Assembly (NCBI RefSeq): GCF_001522585.2
Contig: NZ_CP013372.1
Coordinates: forward strand, 2,170,001-2,234,000
Direction: 5' to 3'
Origin: Burkholderia sp. NRF60-BP8
GTDB lineage: Bacteria; Pseudomonadota; Gammaproteobacteria; Burkholderiales; Burkholderiaceae
Length of the DNA stretch: 64,000 bases
The notes beneath the pieces were generated by a model. The model was given only the letters and a program-made list of their open reading frames with translations. It did not search any database and was not told where the DNA came from. Shown here piece by piece: positions 1 to 8,129 of this stretch; within the stretch, counting starts at the first letter, position 1, and every line of letters begins with the position of its first letter. The translations under genes and the position numbers were made by a program.

Positions 1-154
1 CCCAATGCTGTCGTGCCAGCGCCGCATCGGCTGCGCCGTCCGCATGGGCAGGCCCGGCAAACGCGCAAGCCGCGGCACCCGCCAGCAGCAGCCTGGACGA
101 CAGGCGACGCGACAGGCCGCCGAACCGCGACGACGGCGCGCAAGCGCCGTTCAC
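1..154 (-). CDS. Exported protein, partial at left edge (possibly a further c-type cytochrome of the amine dehydrogenase operon)
   Basis: A GTG start overlaps the TGA stop of the upstream cytochrome gene (shared GTGA), so translation is probably coupled. The 51 visible codons encode an arginine-containing N-terminus, a hydrophobic stretch (LLLAGAAACAFAG) and a likely signal peptidase site at PAHA/D, followed by DGAADAALARQHW. This is a classic Sec signal peptide. The gene runs off the left edge before any functional motif. Its place after a monohaem cytochrome c in an aau operon, and the ARQHW-like start of the mature part, resemble periplasmic c-type cytochromes. That assignment is inference only. 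Azurin or a MauG-like dihaem protein cannot be excluded. Confidence 0.6.
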   Translation of the reverse strand, partial: MNGACAPSSRFGGLSRRLSSRLLLAGAAACAFAGPAHADGAADAALARQHW

Positions 155-651
155 AGGCCGAGCCCCTTGATCACCGCCGCGCGCTGCGCGTGCACGGCCG
201 TGCCGTCCATCGGCTTCGCGCGCGCCGCGCGGATCTCGGCCGCCGTGAACGGCTTCGCATCGCCATGCTGCGCGTTGAGGTCGAATACGACGTAATTGAG
301 CACGTGCGCGATGTCGTCGTCGCTCGCGCTCGCGAACGACGGCATCTTGAAGTTGTAGCGCTTGTCGTGCACCGCGATCTCGCCGAACATCCCGTGCAGC
401 AGCGTCGCGATCAACTGCGCACGCCCGGCTTCCGCCGCCGCGTACTTGCCCGGATACTCGGTCAGCGGCGGCGCAAGGCCGTCCTGCCCTTTCCCGCCCG
501 CCTGGTGACACACCGCGCACTGCGTGTCGAACACGCCTTTCCCGGCCGGGTAACGCACGGTGTCCTGTGCGCCGGCCGCGTCGGGTAACGCGATGGCCGC
601 AATGGCCGTCATGCATGCCACGACGATTTTTCCCGCCTGCTTCACGCTCAT
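151..651 (-). CDS. Monohaem c-type cytochrome of the amine dehydrogenase operon
   Basis: A 166-residue periplasmic cytochrome c. Residues 1-28 form a Sec signal peptide ending AAGA/Q. The haem-binding motif CAVCH is at residues 45-49. A methionine in the downstream KMPSF segment is the probable axial ligand. The start ATG overlaps the stop of the TTQ small-subunit gene by four bases (ATGA). In the known aromatic amine dehydrogenase cluster of Alcaligenes faecalis a monohaem cytochrome gene follows aauA, so this protein probably carries electrons from the TTQ enzyme towards the respiratory chain. The electron-transfer role is inferred from position. The cytochrome assignment is seen directly in the motif. 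Confidence 0.9.
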   Translation of the reverse strand: MSVKQAGKIVVACMTAIAAIALPDAAGAQDTVRYPAGKGVFDTQCAVCHQAGGKGQDGLAPPLTEYPGKYAAAEAGRAQLIATLLHGMFGEIAVHDKRYNFKMPSFASASDDDIAHVLNYVVFDLNAQHGDAKPFTAAEIRAARAKPMDGTAVHAQRAAVIKGLGL

Positions 652-1193
652 TGTCTTGCCGCTCCCAGCAGAACCGAAACCGAACAGTGGTAATTCGAAT
701 TACCGTTCGCCATGCACCAGTTGATGTCGTTGTTCAGCGACAGCTTGTACAGCGGCTTCTCGCGCTCGTTGCGGTTGCAGAAGCACTTGCCGCACGAGGT
801 CTTGCCGCAGCAATCGTTGTACGAAACGATGTAGTCCGAACCGTCGTGCGGATTGCGGCAGGTGCCGATCCACGTGATCGGCGAAGGCGTCGTGCCCGGC
901 GGGCAACTGCTCGACGTGCCGCCGCAGCAACTGCACAGCCAGCCGTCGATCGCGCAGTATTTCCAGTAGTCGCAGCTCGTCGGGTCGTCGCTTGCGCCCG
1001 ATGCGGCCGCGCCGGATGCGCCCGACGCCGCGGATGCCGCGTCGGCCGCGTACGCGGTGCGATCGACGGGCAGCAGCGGCAGCAGCGCCGAACCCACCAG
1101 CACCTTGCCGAGCTTCGCCATCGCGCTGCGCCGCGAACTGTGCTGCGCGACGCCGCGCGCCGACCGCTCGAACCATGAATCAAACACGCCCAT
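648..1193 (-). CDS. aauA: Aromatic amine dehydrogenase small (beta) subunit, TTQ-bearing
   Basis: A 181-residue precursor. The ATG at 1193 is preferred because GGAGA lies eight bases upstream; a TTG 15 bases further out overlaps that site. The long leader contains SSRR at residues 19-22 and a hydrophobic core, typical of the twin-arginine-like leaders of this family. The mature part is cysteine-rich (CDYWKYC, CSCC, CGKCFC), matching the six-disulphide fold. The two tryptophans that would be crosslinked into tryptophan tryptophylquinone are W108 (SPITWIGTC) and W159 (NDINWC). Candidate catalytic aspartates are D83 (AIDG) and D127 (YNDCCG). The CSCCGG and SCGKC patterns match aromatic rather than methylamine dehydrogenases, where the equivalent segment is CDCSGG. 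Confidence 0.88.
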   Translation of the reverse strand: MGVFDSWFERSARGVAQHSSRRSAMAKLGKVLVGSALLPLLPVDRTAYAADAASAASGASGAAASGASDDPTSCDYWKYCAIDGWLCSCCGGTSSSCPPGTTPSPITWIGTCRNPHDGSDYIVSYNDCCGKTSCGKCFCNRNEREKPLYKLSLNNDINWCMANGNSNYHCSVSVLLGAARQ

Positions 1194-1232
1194 GTCGTCG
1201 TTCTCCAATGACGTTGAAAAAGGTTCGGCCGG

Positions 1233-1868
1233 TCATGCGTGCTGCGCGTGCCCGTCGTGGGCATCGTGGCGCGGCGCGCCGTGCACGTACTGCTGCAGCG
1301 ACGCGACGCCGCGCTCCTTCGCCTCGAACAGGCTCTCGAGATGCTCGCGCGTGTTGACGAGCCCCTTCGCGCGCACGGTGCCCGTTTCGTCGAGCAGCAC
1401 CGCATACGGCAGCTTGCCGATCTGATACGCGAGGCCGAGCTCCTGCGACAGCACGTACGGGAAGCGCCCGAGATCGTGCTTTCGCGCGAAGCGCACGTGC
1501 TCGTCGGCATCGCCGTCGCTCGCGAGCACGATGTTCACCGGCGTCGCTTCGCTGGCCTGCAGCGACGGCAGCAGCGGCAGCAGCTTCTTGCAGACCGGGC
1601 ACGTCGGCGACAGGAAGAACAGCAGCGTCGCCTTGCCCGATGCGTCGATGCCGCCGACCTTCACGTGAGAGCCGCGAATGTCGGTCAGTTCGAACGTCGG
1701 CGCGATCGCGCCGACCGCCGGCCCCTTGTCGATCATCAGCGCGCCGGCCGGCATGATGCGTTCGTACAGGATGCCGATCTGGCGCACCAGGGCGAGGCAG
1801 ATCGCGCCGAGCGCGAGAACGGCCACCCACAGCAGGGCGGTGGAAACGGTGAGAGCGGTTTGCATCAT
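1233..1868 (-). CDS. aauD: Amine dehydrogenase accessory protein, thioredoxin-like (MauD/AauD)
   Basis: A 211-residue protein with one N-terminal membrane segment (residues 6-28) and a periplasmic thioredoxin-like domain. A redox motif CPVC is at residues 90-93, after LLFFLSPT. MauD-type proteins are needed for correct disulphide formation and stability of the cysteine-rich TTQ subunit encoded next. The start is ATG at 1868, which overlaps the aauE stop (ATGA). A second ATG follows at once at 1865, and GAGGA lies just upstream. The upstream in-frame extension has no ribosome binding site and is ignored. The role comes from family knowledge; motif and context fit well. Confidence 0.88.
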   Translation of the reverse strand: MMQTALTVSTALLWVAVLALGAICLALVRQIGILYERIMPAGALMIDKGPAVGAIAPTFELTDIRGSHVKVGGIDASGKATLLFFLSPTCPVCKKLLPLLPSLQASEATPVNIVLASDGDADEHVRFARKHDLGRFPYVLSQELGLAYQIGKLPYAVLLDETGTVRAKGLVNTREHLESLFEAKERGVASLQQYVHGAPRHDAHDGHAQHA

Positions 1869-2419
1869 GAATTCCTCAGGTGGGCAAGGCGCGGGACGTT
1901 GGCGAGCAGCACGTCGACGGTGAGCAGCGCGCAGACGATCAGCAGCACGGAAAAGAACAGCGTCAGGTAGTCGAGCCACACGACGGCGCGCGTGCCCGGC
2001 TCGACGAACGCGGTCGCGGCCAGCGCGACGAGCAGCAGCACGCGGCCGACATGCAACCAGCCGATGCCGCGCGGTGCGTCCGCACGGGCGGCGGTGAAGC
2101 CGGAACAGCCGCAGTCGATGTCGGTGTGGCCGCGCAGCAGGTTGATCGCGAGGCCGGCGGCGAACGCCAGGAGCAGCGCGATCAGCGCGATCGCGCCGGC
2201 CGTGCGCGTATCGGGAAACAGCAGCGCCGCGGCGCCGATCGCTTCTGCCAACGGAATCGCGAACGCGACCGGCGCATTTAGCGCATCGGGCAGCAGCCGG
2301 TAGCCGGCGAGCGCCTGGCGGAACGCGGCGGGCCGGCGCATCTTCGCGAAGGCGCCGAGCAGCACGACGGCGGCCGCGCCGGCCTGCGCGCTGGTGGCGA
2401 GTACGGGATCGAGGGTCAT
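1865..2419 (-). CDS. aauE: Amine dehydrogenase accessory membrane protein (MauE/AauE)
   Basis: A 184-residue integral membrane protein with about four or five hydrophobic segments, starting near residues 8-25 and ending near residue 180. A conserved-looking GCSG segment follows HTDIDC. It matches the MauE/DoxX-like family that works with MauD in maturation or export of the TTQ small subunit. The ATG at 2419 lies seven bases after the aauB stop, with GAGG overlapping that stop, so I chose it over the longer frame that reads back into aauB. The 3' end overlaps aauD by four bases. The exact biochemical role of this family is unknown. Confidence 0.85.
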   Translation of the reverse strand: MTLDPVLATSAQAGAAAVVLLGAFAKMRRPAAFRQALAGYRLLPDALNAPVAFAIPLAEAIGAAALLFPDTRTAGAIALIALLLAFAAGLAINLLRGHTDIDCGCSGFTAARADAPRGIGWLHVGRVLLLVALAATAFVEPGTRAVVWLDYLTLFFSVLLIVCALLTVDVLLANVPRLAHLRNS

Positions 2420-2426
2420 CGCGGCC

Positions 2427-3584
2427 TCACGGGTTGACGAGCAGCGACGACGTATTGCCGATCTGCTTCTCGACGTGCCGCAGCGCGCCGGTGCGCGCAT
2501 CCATCACGACGAGGTCGGAGGTCGCCGTCAGCCCGTAGAACAGCGGCTTGTCGTCCTCGCTGACCTGGATCGACACGAGCGGATCGACCTTCTGCTGTGC
2601 GAGATCCCAGCGCGCGACGCGCTGCTTCGACTTCAGGTCATACACCCACACCTGCGTGCCGGGATCCTTGTGCGAGCCGTCGGCGCCCTTGTGCATCAGC
2701 ACGTAATAACGGTTCTGCTTCGCGTGCACGGCCGTCTGCTGCATGCCGCCCGGGCGCCAGCCTTCCGCGCGCTCGGCGTCCGTCAACAGCGGCCACGGCT
2801 TGCCGAACGCCGGCTTGTCGCCGCTGAAATCGGCACTGCGCACGTTGCCGCCGTAGGTGGTGAACAGATAGTCGCCCTGGTACCGCGACGCGTTCACGAA
2901 CGCCGGATCCTTGTCGACGTCGATGAACGCGTCCGACATCGTGCGCTTCGTTTCCTTGCCGTTCGCGTCGAGCGTGACGGTCAGCGCCTTGCCGCTTTCG
3001 CACAGCGCGGTGAAACGGTCGTTGCCCGACGGATACGCGAGCACGCACGCGGCCATGTCGATCTCCGACAGCACCCGCTTCGAGACGGCGTCGATCACCG
3101 TCACCGATGCGGCCGGCGTGATGTTCGCGACGTACAGCCGCTTGCCGTCGGCGCTGAACGCGGTGTTGTACGGCGACGGCACGTGCTGCGCATGCTTCGC
3201 CGGAATCACGATCTCGCCCGCGTGATCGAGGGTCGCGTTGTCGATCATCTCGACGACGTCGGTGCGCGTGCCGTGCGAGCCGCGCGAGAAGTAGGTCGTC
3301 GCGACGAAGCTGGTCTTGCGGTCGGGCGAGATCGCGAAGCCGGGGGCGAAGCCGCCGTCGATCTGGCCGAGCAGTTTCTTCGCATCGGCGTCGTATACGT
3401 AGATGCGCCCGTCGGTCATCGACGGCATCGAAATGTCGACGATGTAGAGCGCGTGCGGATGCCACGGCGGCATCTTCTGCACGACCAGTTCTTCGGGTTT
3501 TTCCGCCGCGTTCGCGCCGCCGGCCCATGCCGCCGCCAACGCCAGCGTCGCCGCGAGCGCCGCGGTTCGCCGCCTTGTCCTCAT
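2427..3584 (-). CDS. aauB: Aromatic amine dehydrogenase large (alpha) subunit
   Basis: A 385-residue precursor with a Sec signal peptide (residues 1-26, cleavage near ANA/A). The mature protein contains regularly spaced beta-propeller strands such as DGRIYVYDADAKKLLGQI, DGKRLYVANI and DPGTQVWVYDLKSKQRV, as expected for the seven-bladed propeller subunit of TTQ amine dehydrogenases. The heterotetramer oxidatively deaminates primary amines in the periplasm and passes electrons to azurin or cytochrome c. GGAGG stands four to five bases before the ATG. First gene of the minus-strand operon aauB-aauE-aauD-aauA-cytochrome, divergent from an AraC regulator. The aromatic rather than methylamine substrate is inferred mainly from the small subunit. 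Confidence 0.87.
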   Translation of the reverse strand: MRTRRRTAALAATLALAAAWAGGANAAEKPEELVVQKMPPWHPHALYIVDISMPSMTDGRIYVYDADAKKLLGQIDGGFAPGFAISPDRKTSFVATTYFSRGSHGTRTDVVEMIDNATLDHAGEIVIPAKHAQHVPSPYNTAFSADGKRLYVANITPAASVTVIDAVSKRVLSEIDMAACVLAYPSGNDRFTALCESGKALTVTLDANGKETKRTMSDAFIDVDKDPAFVNASRYQGDYLFTTYGGNVRSADFSGDKPAFGKPWPLLTDAERAEGWRPGGMQQTAVHAKQNRYYVLMHKGADGSHKDPGTQVWVYDLKSKQRVARWDLAQQKVDPLVSIQVSEDDKPLFYGLTATSDLVVMDARTGALRHVEKQIGNTSSLLVNP

Positions 3585-3824
3585 GCCGCCTCCAGTGGGG
3601 GTTCACGTGATGTGGAGCGACTGTAGTTCGACAATAAAGCCGGCCGGCACCCGGACCGGCAACGCGTGCGTGCCGATTCGGGATATTGGAAATGCGCGTG
3701 AAAGCCACGCGGGCGCGTGCCTTCCGACCCTCCGAAGCGCGGGCGCGGAATAGCGCTCCTCCGTATTGCGCCGACCGCCCGGTCGGTTTAGTCTTGCGCG
3801 GTCCGAACGATCGCCGGAGGCGCC
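3585..3824. promoter_or_regulatory. Divergent aauB / araC-type regulator promoter region with an inverted repeat
   Basis: 240 bp between the divergent starts. An inverted repeat CCGACCG-CC-CGGTCGG spans 3771-3786, about 38 bases before the regulator ATG, where it could serve as an operator or a leader hairpin. I cannot assign -35/-10 elements with confidence. Confidence 0.4.
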
Positions 3825-4787
3825 ATGCGTGTGTTACATCAGAGGTTCGACGACGCAGACCGGCATGCCGCGGCGCTGCGCGGCTGGGATCAGCGTTACG
3901 ACCAGATCGGGGCCGGCCCGTATCGCAGCGTGGTCAAACACGCGGTGCTCGACGGCGTGCAACTGTTCCAGGAAACGGCGAACGTGCGCATCATCCAGCG
4001 CGGATGCTTGCCGCCCGGCCATACGGTATTCGGGATGCCGCTCGCCGGCTCGGGCGCCTTCGCCTTCGGCAATGCGCGCGTCGAGCCCGGTACGATCGTG
4101 ATGGCGCGCGGCGGCGTACCGTTCGAACTCCATTCGCCCGACGACATGTCGATGATCGGCGTGGTCGTCGAACCCGAGTTGATGCAGCAGATCGAAGATG
4201 CCGCCGGCGTCCGGCTGGACGCACGCGCGCTGCGACGCGGCGTGGTCGAGGTGCCGGTCGCCGCGCGCGAGCGCGCGAGCGTGCAACTCGCCACGCTGCT
4301 CGAACGCGTGCTGTCGGCGCCCGATACGTTCGACGCGGCACGCGTGCAGCGCGCGATGCGCGCCGACATCGGCAACGTGCTGGTCGATCTCATGACCTAC
4401 CGGATACCCGAGCCGCCGCACCGGCTCACGCACGCGTGCCACGCCGACATCGTGCGCCGCGTGCACGACTACGTGATCGACCACCCGGAAGCACCCGTCG
4501 ACATCCTGAGCCTGTGCACGCAACTGCGCGTCAGCCGGCGCACGATGCAGAACAGTTTTCAATCGGTCGTGCAGACGACGCCGCTCAACTACACGCGCTC
4601 GCTGCGCCTCGCGCAGGTGCGACGCCTGCTGCTCGACACGCGGCAATCCGACCTGCCGATCAGCGAAGCGGCCGCACGCTGGGGCTTCATTCATCTCGGG
4701 CATTTCGCGAATGCTTACAAGGCCCAATTCGGCGAATTGCCGTCGACGACCGCGCGCCGGACGGTGCATCGTGCAAAAACGCGCTGA
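3825..4787 (+). CDS. AraC-family transcriptional regulator, probable regulator of the amine dehydrogenase operon
   Basis: 320 residues. The N-terminal two thirds form an effector domain of the EutR-like AraC type (segments RGCLPPGHTVFGMPLAGSG and VMARGGVPFEL). The C-terminal 100 residues hold the two helix-turn-helix motifs of AraC, seen in DILSLCTQLRVSRRTMQNSF and SEAAARWGFIHLGHFANAYK. GGAGG lies before the ATG. It diverges from aauB, so control of amine use is the likely job; the inducer is unknown. Assignment to AraC is firm, the target is inferred from position. Confidence 0.85.
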   Translation: MRVLHQRFDDADRHAAALRGWDQRYDQIGAGPYRSVVKHAVLDGVQLFQETANVRIIQRGCLPPGHTVFGMPLAGSGAFAFGNARVEPGTIVMARGGVPFELHSPDDMSMIGVVVEPELMQQIEDAAGVRLDARALRRGVVEVPVAARERASVQLATLLERVLSAPDTFDAARVQRAMRADIGNVLVDLMTYRIPEPPHRLTHACHADIVRRVHDYVIDHPEAPVDILSLCTQLRVSRRTMQNSFQSVVQTTPLNYTRSLRLAQVRRLLLDTRQSDLPISEAAARWGFIHLGHFANAYKAQFGELPSTTARRTVHRAKTR

Positions 4788-4913
4788 GCGCCCGCAAAAC
4801 CCGCGATAATCCCGGCTCGAACGTCCGGCGCCCGCGAGCCGGGCGAGCCCGCGCCGGCCCGCTCGTCGCGACGCGCGGCACGCACCGATCACCTGCTTGC
4901 ACCCCACACCCCG

Positions 4914-5858
4914 ATGCCCGAGGATTTCCACTTCCTGTTGCTGCCCGGCTTCTCCGCGCTCGGCTTCATGTCCGCGGTCGAGCCGCTGCGCGTCGCGAAC
5001 CGCTTTCGCACCGAGCTGTATCGCTGGCACGTGATCAGCCTGGACGGCGCCCCCGTCGCCGCGAGCAACGGCATTCCGGTCGCCGCCGAAGCCGCGTGCG
5101 CGGACGTCCCGCAGGTCGATACGGTGTTCGTCGTCGCGGGCTTCGATCCGCTCGTGTGCTACACGCGCACGCTCGGCGACTGGCTGCGCCGCCAGCACCG
5201 GCATGGCGCCACGCTGGGCGGCATCGATACGGGCAGCTTCGTGCTCGCGGAAGCCGGGTTGTTCGACGCATCGCAGCCGCTGACGCTGCATTGGGAAGCG
5301 CTGGCCGCGTTCCGCGAGCGCTATCCCGGCCTGAACGCGACGCAGGAGCTGTTCGAGATCGACGACCGGCGCATCACGTGCGCGGGCGGCACCGCGTCGA
5401 TCGACATGATGCTCGACCTGATCGGCCGCCGGCACGGCGCCGACCTCGCGGCGGCGATCTCCGAGCAGTTCGTCGTCAGCCGCATCCGGCAGCGCTCGGA
5501 CAGCCAGCGGCTCGAGATCGCCGCGCGCTACGGCGTGCACAACCGCAAGCTGATCCAGGTGATCGGAACGATGCAACGGCACATGGACACCCCGCTCGGC
5601 TCCGACGCGCTCGCGCGGGAAGTCTCAATCACGCGGCGCCAGCTCGAGCGGCTGTTCAGCGCGATGCTGAACGACACGCCGACGCGCTTCTACCTGAACC
5701 TGCGCCTCGATCGCGCACGCGAACTGCTGCAGCAGACCGACATGAGCATCACGTCGGTGTGCGTCGCGTGCGGCTTCGAATCGCCGTCGCATTTTTCGCG
5801 CACCTATCGCGCGCGATTCGGGATGAGCCCGCGCAGCGACCGGCGGCCGACGCGCTGA
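4914..5858 (+). CDS. GlxA-type AraC regulator with DJ-1/PfpI domain
   Basis: 314 residues. Residues 1-170 form a DJ-1/PfpI-like, class I glutamine amidotransferase-like sensor domain (FHFLLLPGFSALGFMSAVEP at the start, ITCAGGTASIDMMLDLIG near 165). Residues 215-310 are an AraC DNA-binding domain (LAREVSITRRQLERLFSAML, SVCVACGFESPSHFSRTYRA). This architecture is shared with GbdR, CdhR and ArgR, regulators of betaine, carnitine and arginine use. It resembles the second such protein at 32.5 kb but differs clearly in the effector half. There is no adjacent catabolic operon that names its ligand. Tandem with the preceding AraC gene, 126 bases apart. Confidence 0.85.
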   Translation: MPEDFHFLLLPGFSALGFMSAVEPLRVANRFRTELYRWHVISLDGAPVAASNGIPVAAEAACADVPQVDTVFVVAGFDPLVCYTRTLGDWLRRQHRHGATLGGIDTGSFVLAEAGLFDASQPLTLHWEALAAFRERYPGLNATQELFEIDDRRITCAGGTASIDMMLDLIGRRHGADLAAAISEQFVVSRIRQRSDSQRLEIAARYGVHNRKLIQVIGTMQRHMDTPLGSDALAREVSITRRQLERLFSAMLNDTPTRFYLNLRLDRARELLQQTDMSITSVCVACGFESPSHFSRTYRARFGMSPRSDRRPTR

Positions 5859-6336
5859 TCGTCTCGGCTTTTGATCACAATCCGGCGCGGTATTGCGCGT
5901 TCCGGCGGCGTTTCCCACCGTTCGCTGAACAATGCCGGCGACTGGTCGACGAACCGAAGCGGTCATCGAAAATAATCTGGAATGTCGTTGAAAATATTCT
6001 GTAACATACCAAACAAAGTTAGATAGGCAGCCTAACGACTCGATCGACGGGCTCGACGGACGTCGGGTCACGCAGGCTGCCAACCGATATCCAATATCGA
6101 TCCGAGGGGTATGACATGACGATGCTCGATTCGCCGTCGCCGCACCTGCCTGCCGTTCGCTTCTCCTCCGCTTCGCCTGCCCGCTTCTTTTCGACCTGAC
6201 ATTTAGGTTTCCTTAGTCAGTCGACACCCCAACACCGCTTCGCCGCACCGGTTCCATCGAACCGGCGCGCGGGCCGTGTCGTGCCTGCTCGCCACGAGCG
6301 CGCGGGCGTGTCCAACCGTTGAGATGAGGATCACGT
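5859..6336. promoter_or_regulatory. Long leader/intergenic region upstream of the zmpB-like gene
   Basis: 478 bp without a recognised gene. The first 150 bases are AT-richer than the surroundings (around 5965-6020), as expected for a promoter. A short inverted repeat GTTAG...CTAAC lies at 6018-6036. A CTGTAA half-site is at 5999-6004; LuxR-type boxes begin with this sequence, but no convincing second half is present. A small ORF with a good ribosome binding site at 6116-6199 is listed separately. Confidence 0.35.
6116..6199 (+). CDS. Possible small leader ORF (27 residues) upstream of the zmpB-like protease
   Basis: GAGGGG at 6104-6109 stands six bases from an ATG at 6116, an ideal Shine-Dalgarno spacing. 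The frame encodes MTMLDSPSPHLPAVRFSSAS followed by PARFFST and stops with TGA, 137 bases before the protease start. The peptide is rich in serine and proline and has no recognised motif. It could be a leader peptide, a small protein, or chance. No family supports it; only the start signal does. Confidence 0.25.
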   Translation: MTMLDSPSPHLPAVRFSSASPARFFST

Positions 6337-8049
6337 ATGCAGACATCACGCAAAGCATTGCCGCTCGCCCTGAGTCTCGCGCTCGGTTTCGGCATCGTCG
6401 GCGGCACCCTGGCCGATACGAAAGCGCCGAATCCGCAGGCCGCGAGCCTGCGCGAAAGCCTGACGCGCGGCGTCGCGCCGCCGGCCGCGAAGGCCGACAC
6501 GGCCGTCGGGCAGTTCCGCGCGGACGGCGTCGCCGTCACGCTGTACAACCCGGCCTATCGCGCCAAGAAGGCCGCCGCGACGCCCGCGGCCACCGCGCGC
6601 GACTTCGTCGCATCGCAAGCGGCGCAGCTCGGACTCGACGCGACCGCGCTCGCGAGCCTCGTCGTCACGTCGGAACGCACCGACGCCGACTTCACCGTCG
6701 TGCGCCTGCAGCAGCAGGCGGCCGGCTTGCCCGTGTACGGCAGCGACATCGCGGTGACCGTCGCGAAGGACGGCCGCATCCTGTACGTCGCGAGCAACAC
6801 GATCAACGGCGTGGTCGCGACGACGCGCAAGTCGCAGGCCGTCGACCAGCAACAGGCGTTCGACCGCGCCCGCGCGTATCTCGGCGCGAGCGGCTTCACG
6901 CATCTCGATGCGCAACTCGTCGCGTTCGTCGACAAGGCCGGCACGCATACCGCGTGGAAGGTGCGCGGCCGCCCGCAGGACGGCCCGAAAGGCGACTGGG
7001 AGCTGCTGATCGATTCGGGCAGCGGCGAAGTGCTGCGCGCCGAGGACAAGGCGTTCTACGCGACCGAAGGCACCGGCTTCGTGTTCCGCCCCGATCCGCT
7101 GTCGCCGACGAAGAGCAGCTACGGCAGCACGGGCTACAAGGACGGCAACGACGCCGATTCGACGCAGCTCACGGCCGCGCGCGTACGCGTGACGCTGAAG
7201 GATCTCGCGCAGTCGGGCACGCGCTACACGCTGACGGGCCCGTACGCGGCATGCGTCGATTTCGATGCGCCGCTCGACAAGGCCTGCCCGTCGCAATCCA
7301 CGCCCGCGTTCGAATTCACGCGCGGCAACCTGTATTTCGAGGCCGTGAACGCGTACTACCACATCGACACGTTCCTGCGTTACGTGAACCAGACGCTCGG
7401 CATCAAGGCGCTGCCGTACCAGTACACGGGCGGCGTGCAGTACGACCCGCACGGCGAATCGGGCGACGACAACTCGTCGTACTCGTCGAGCAGCGGCCGG
7501 CTGACCTTCGGGCAAGGCGGCGTCGACGACGCGGAAGACGCGGACGTCGTGATCCACGAGCTCGGCCACGGCATTCACGACTGGATCACCAACGGCGGCC
7601 TGTCGCAACAGGAAGGCTTGTCGGAAGGCACCGGCGACTATCTCGCCGCCGCGTACAGCCGCGACTTCAACCAATGGAGCCCGACCGATGCGCAGTATCA
7701 CTGGGTCTACAACTGGGACGGCCACAACGAGTTCTGGGGCGGCCGCGTGACCAACTGGAACGTCGGGCGCACCTATGCGCAGGCGCGCGGCGCGGAGATC
7801 CACACGGCCGGCCAGTACTGGGCGTCGTGCAACCTCGTCGCACGCGATGCGATCGGCGCGCAGGCGATGGACAAGGCGTTCCTGAAGGGGCTGTCGATGA
7901 CCAACGGCTCGACCAACCAGAAGGCCGCCGCGCAAGCGGTGCTGACGGCCGCATCCGCGCTCGGCTACAGCAGCGCGCAGCTCGCCGCGATCGGCAACGC
8001 GTACAACAAGAGCTGCACGTACGGCGTGACCGTCCCGCAGAAGTCGTAA
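6337..8049 (+). CDS. zmpB: Extracellular zinc metalloprotease, ZmpB-like (thermolysin-fold)
   Basis: A 570-residue preproprotease. It has a Sec signal peptide (residues 1-27, ending GTLA/D), an N-terminal propeptide with FTP-like segments ([31 protein letters not shown]) to about residue 240, and a catalytic domain. The zinc site HELGH is at residues 407-411 and the likely third ligand E430 (LSEGTGDY) follows after 18 residues, the gluzincin arrangement. Length and gene order (M28 aminopeptidase next) match ZmpB of Burkholderia cenocepacia, a secreted quorum-regulated virulence protease that cleaves host proteins. The MEROPS assignment (M4 or M36) cannot be settled by eye. Confidence 0.85.
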   Translation: MQTSRKALPLALSLALGFGIVGGTLADTKAPNPQAASLRESLTRGVAPPAAKADTAVGQFRADGVAVTLYNPAYRAKKAAATPAATARDFVASQAAQLGLDATALASLVVTSERTDADFTVVRLQQQAAGLPVYGSDIAVTVAKDGRILYVASNTINGVVATTRKSQAVDQQQAFDRARAYLGASGFTHLDAQLVAFVDKAGTHTAWKVRGRPQDGPKGDWELLIDSGSGEVLRAEDKAFYATEGTGFVFRPDPLSPTKSSYGSTGYKDGNDADSTQLTAARVRVTLKDLAQSGTRYTLTGPYAACVDFDAPLDKACPSQSTPAFEFTRGNLYFEAVNAYYHIDTFLRYVNQTLGIKALPYQYTGGVQYDPHGESGDDNSSYSSSSGRLTFGQGGVDDAEDADVVIHELGHGIHDWITNGGLSQQEGLSEGTGDYLAAAYSRDFNQWSPTDAQYHWVYNWDGHNEFWGGRVTNWNVGRTYAQARGAEIHTAGQYWASCNLVARDAIGAQAMDKAFLKGLSMTNGSTNQKAAAQAVLTAASALGYSSAQLAAIGNAYNKSCTYGVTVPQKS

Positions 8050-8129
8050 CGCCCGCAGCAGGCGGGAGCGCATCGCACGATCTGCGGCGCGCTCCCTTCA
8101 TCGACATCGCCATCCTCACGAGATCGAAC

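Noticed and set aside
1193..1208. TTG start for the TTQ small subunit
   Set aside because: The TTG overlaps the Shine-Dalgarno sequence that serves the ATG at 1193.
3686..6004. A 772-residue plus-strand ORF overlapping two regulator genes
   Set aside because: It is in another frame over two clear AraC-family genes, very rich in Arg, Ala and Pro, with no motif. Typical shadow ORF of high-GC DNA.
5999..6016. Quorum-sensing (CepR-type) box upstream of the protease gene
   Set aside because: Only the CTGTAA half-site is present. The other half does not form a dyad, so I cannot call a lux-type box.
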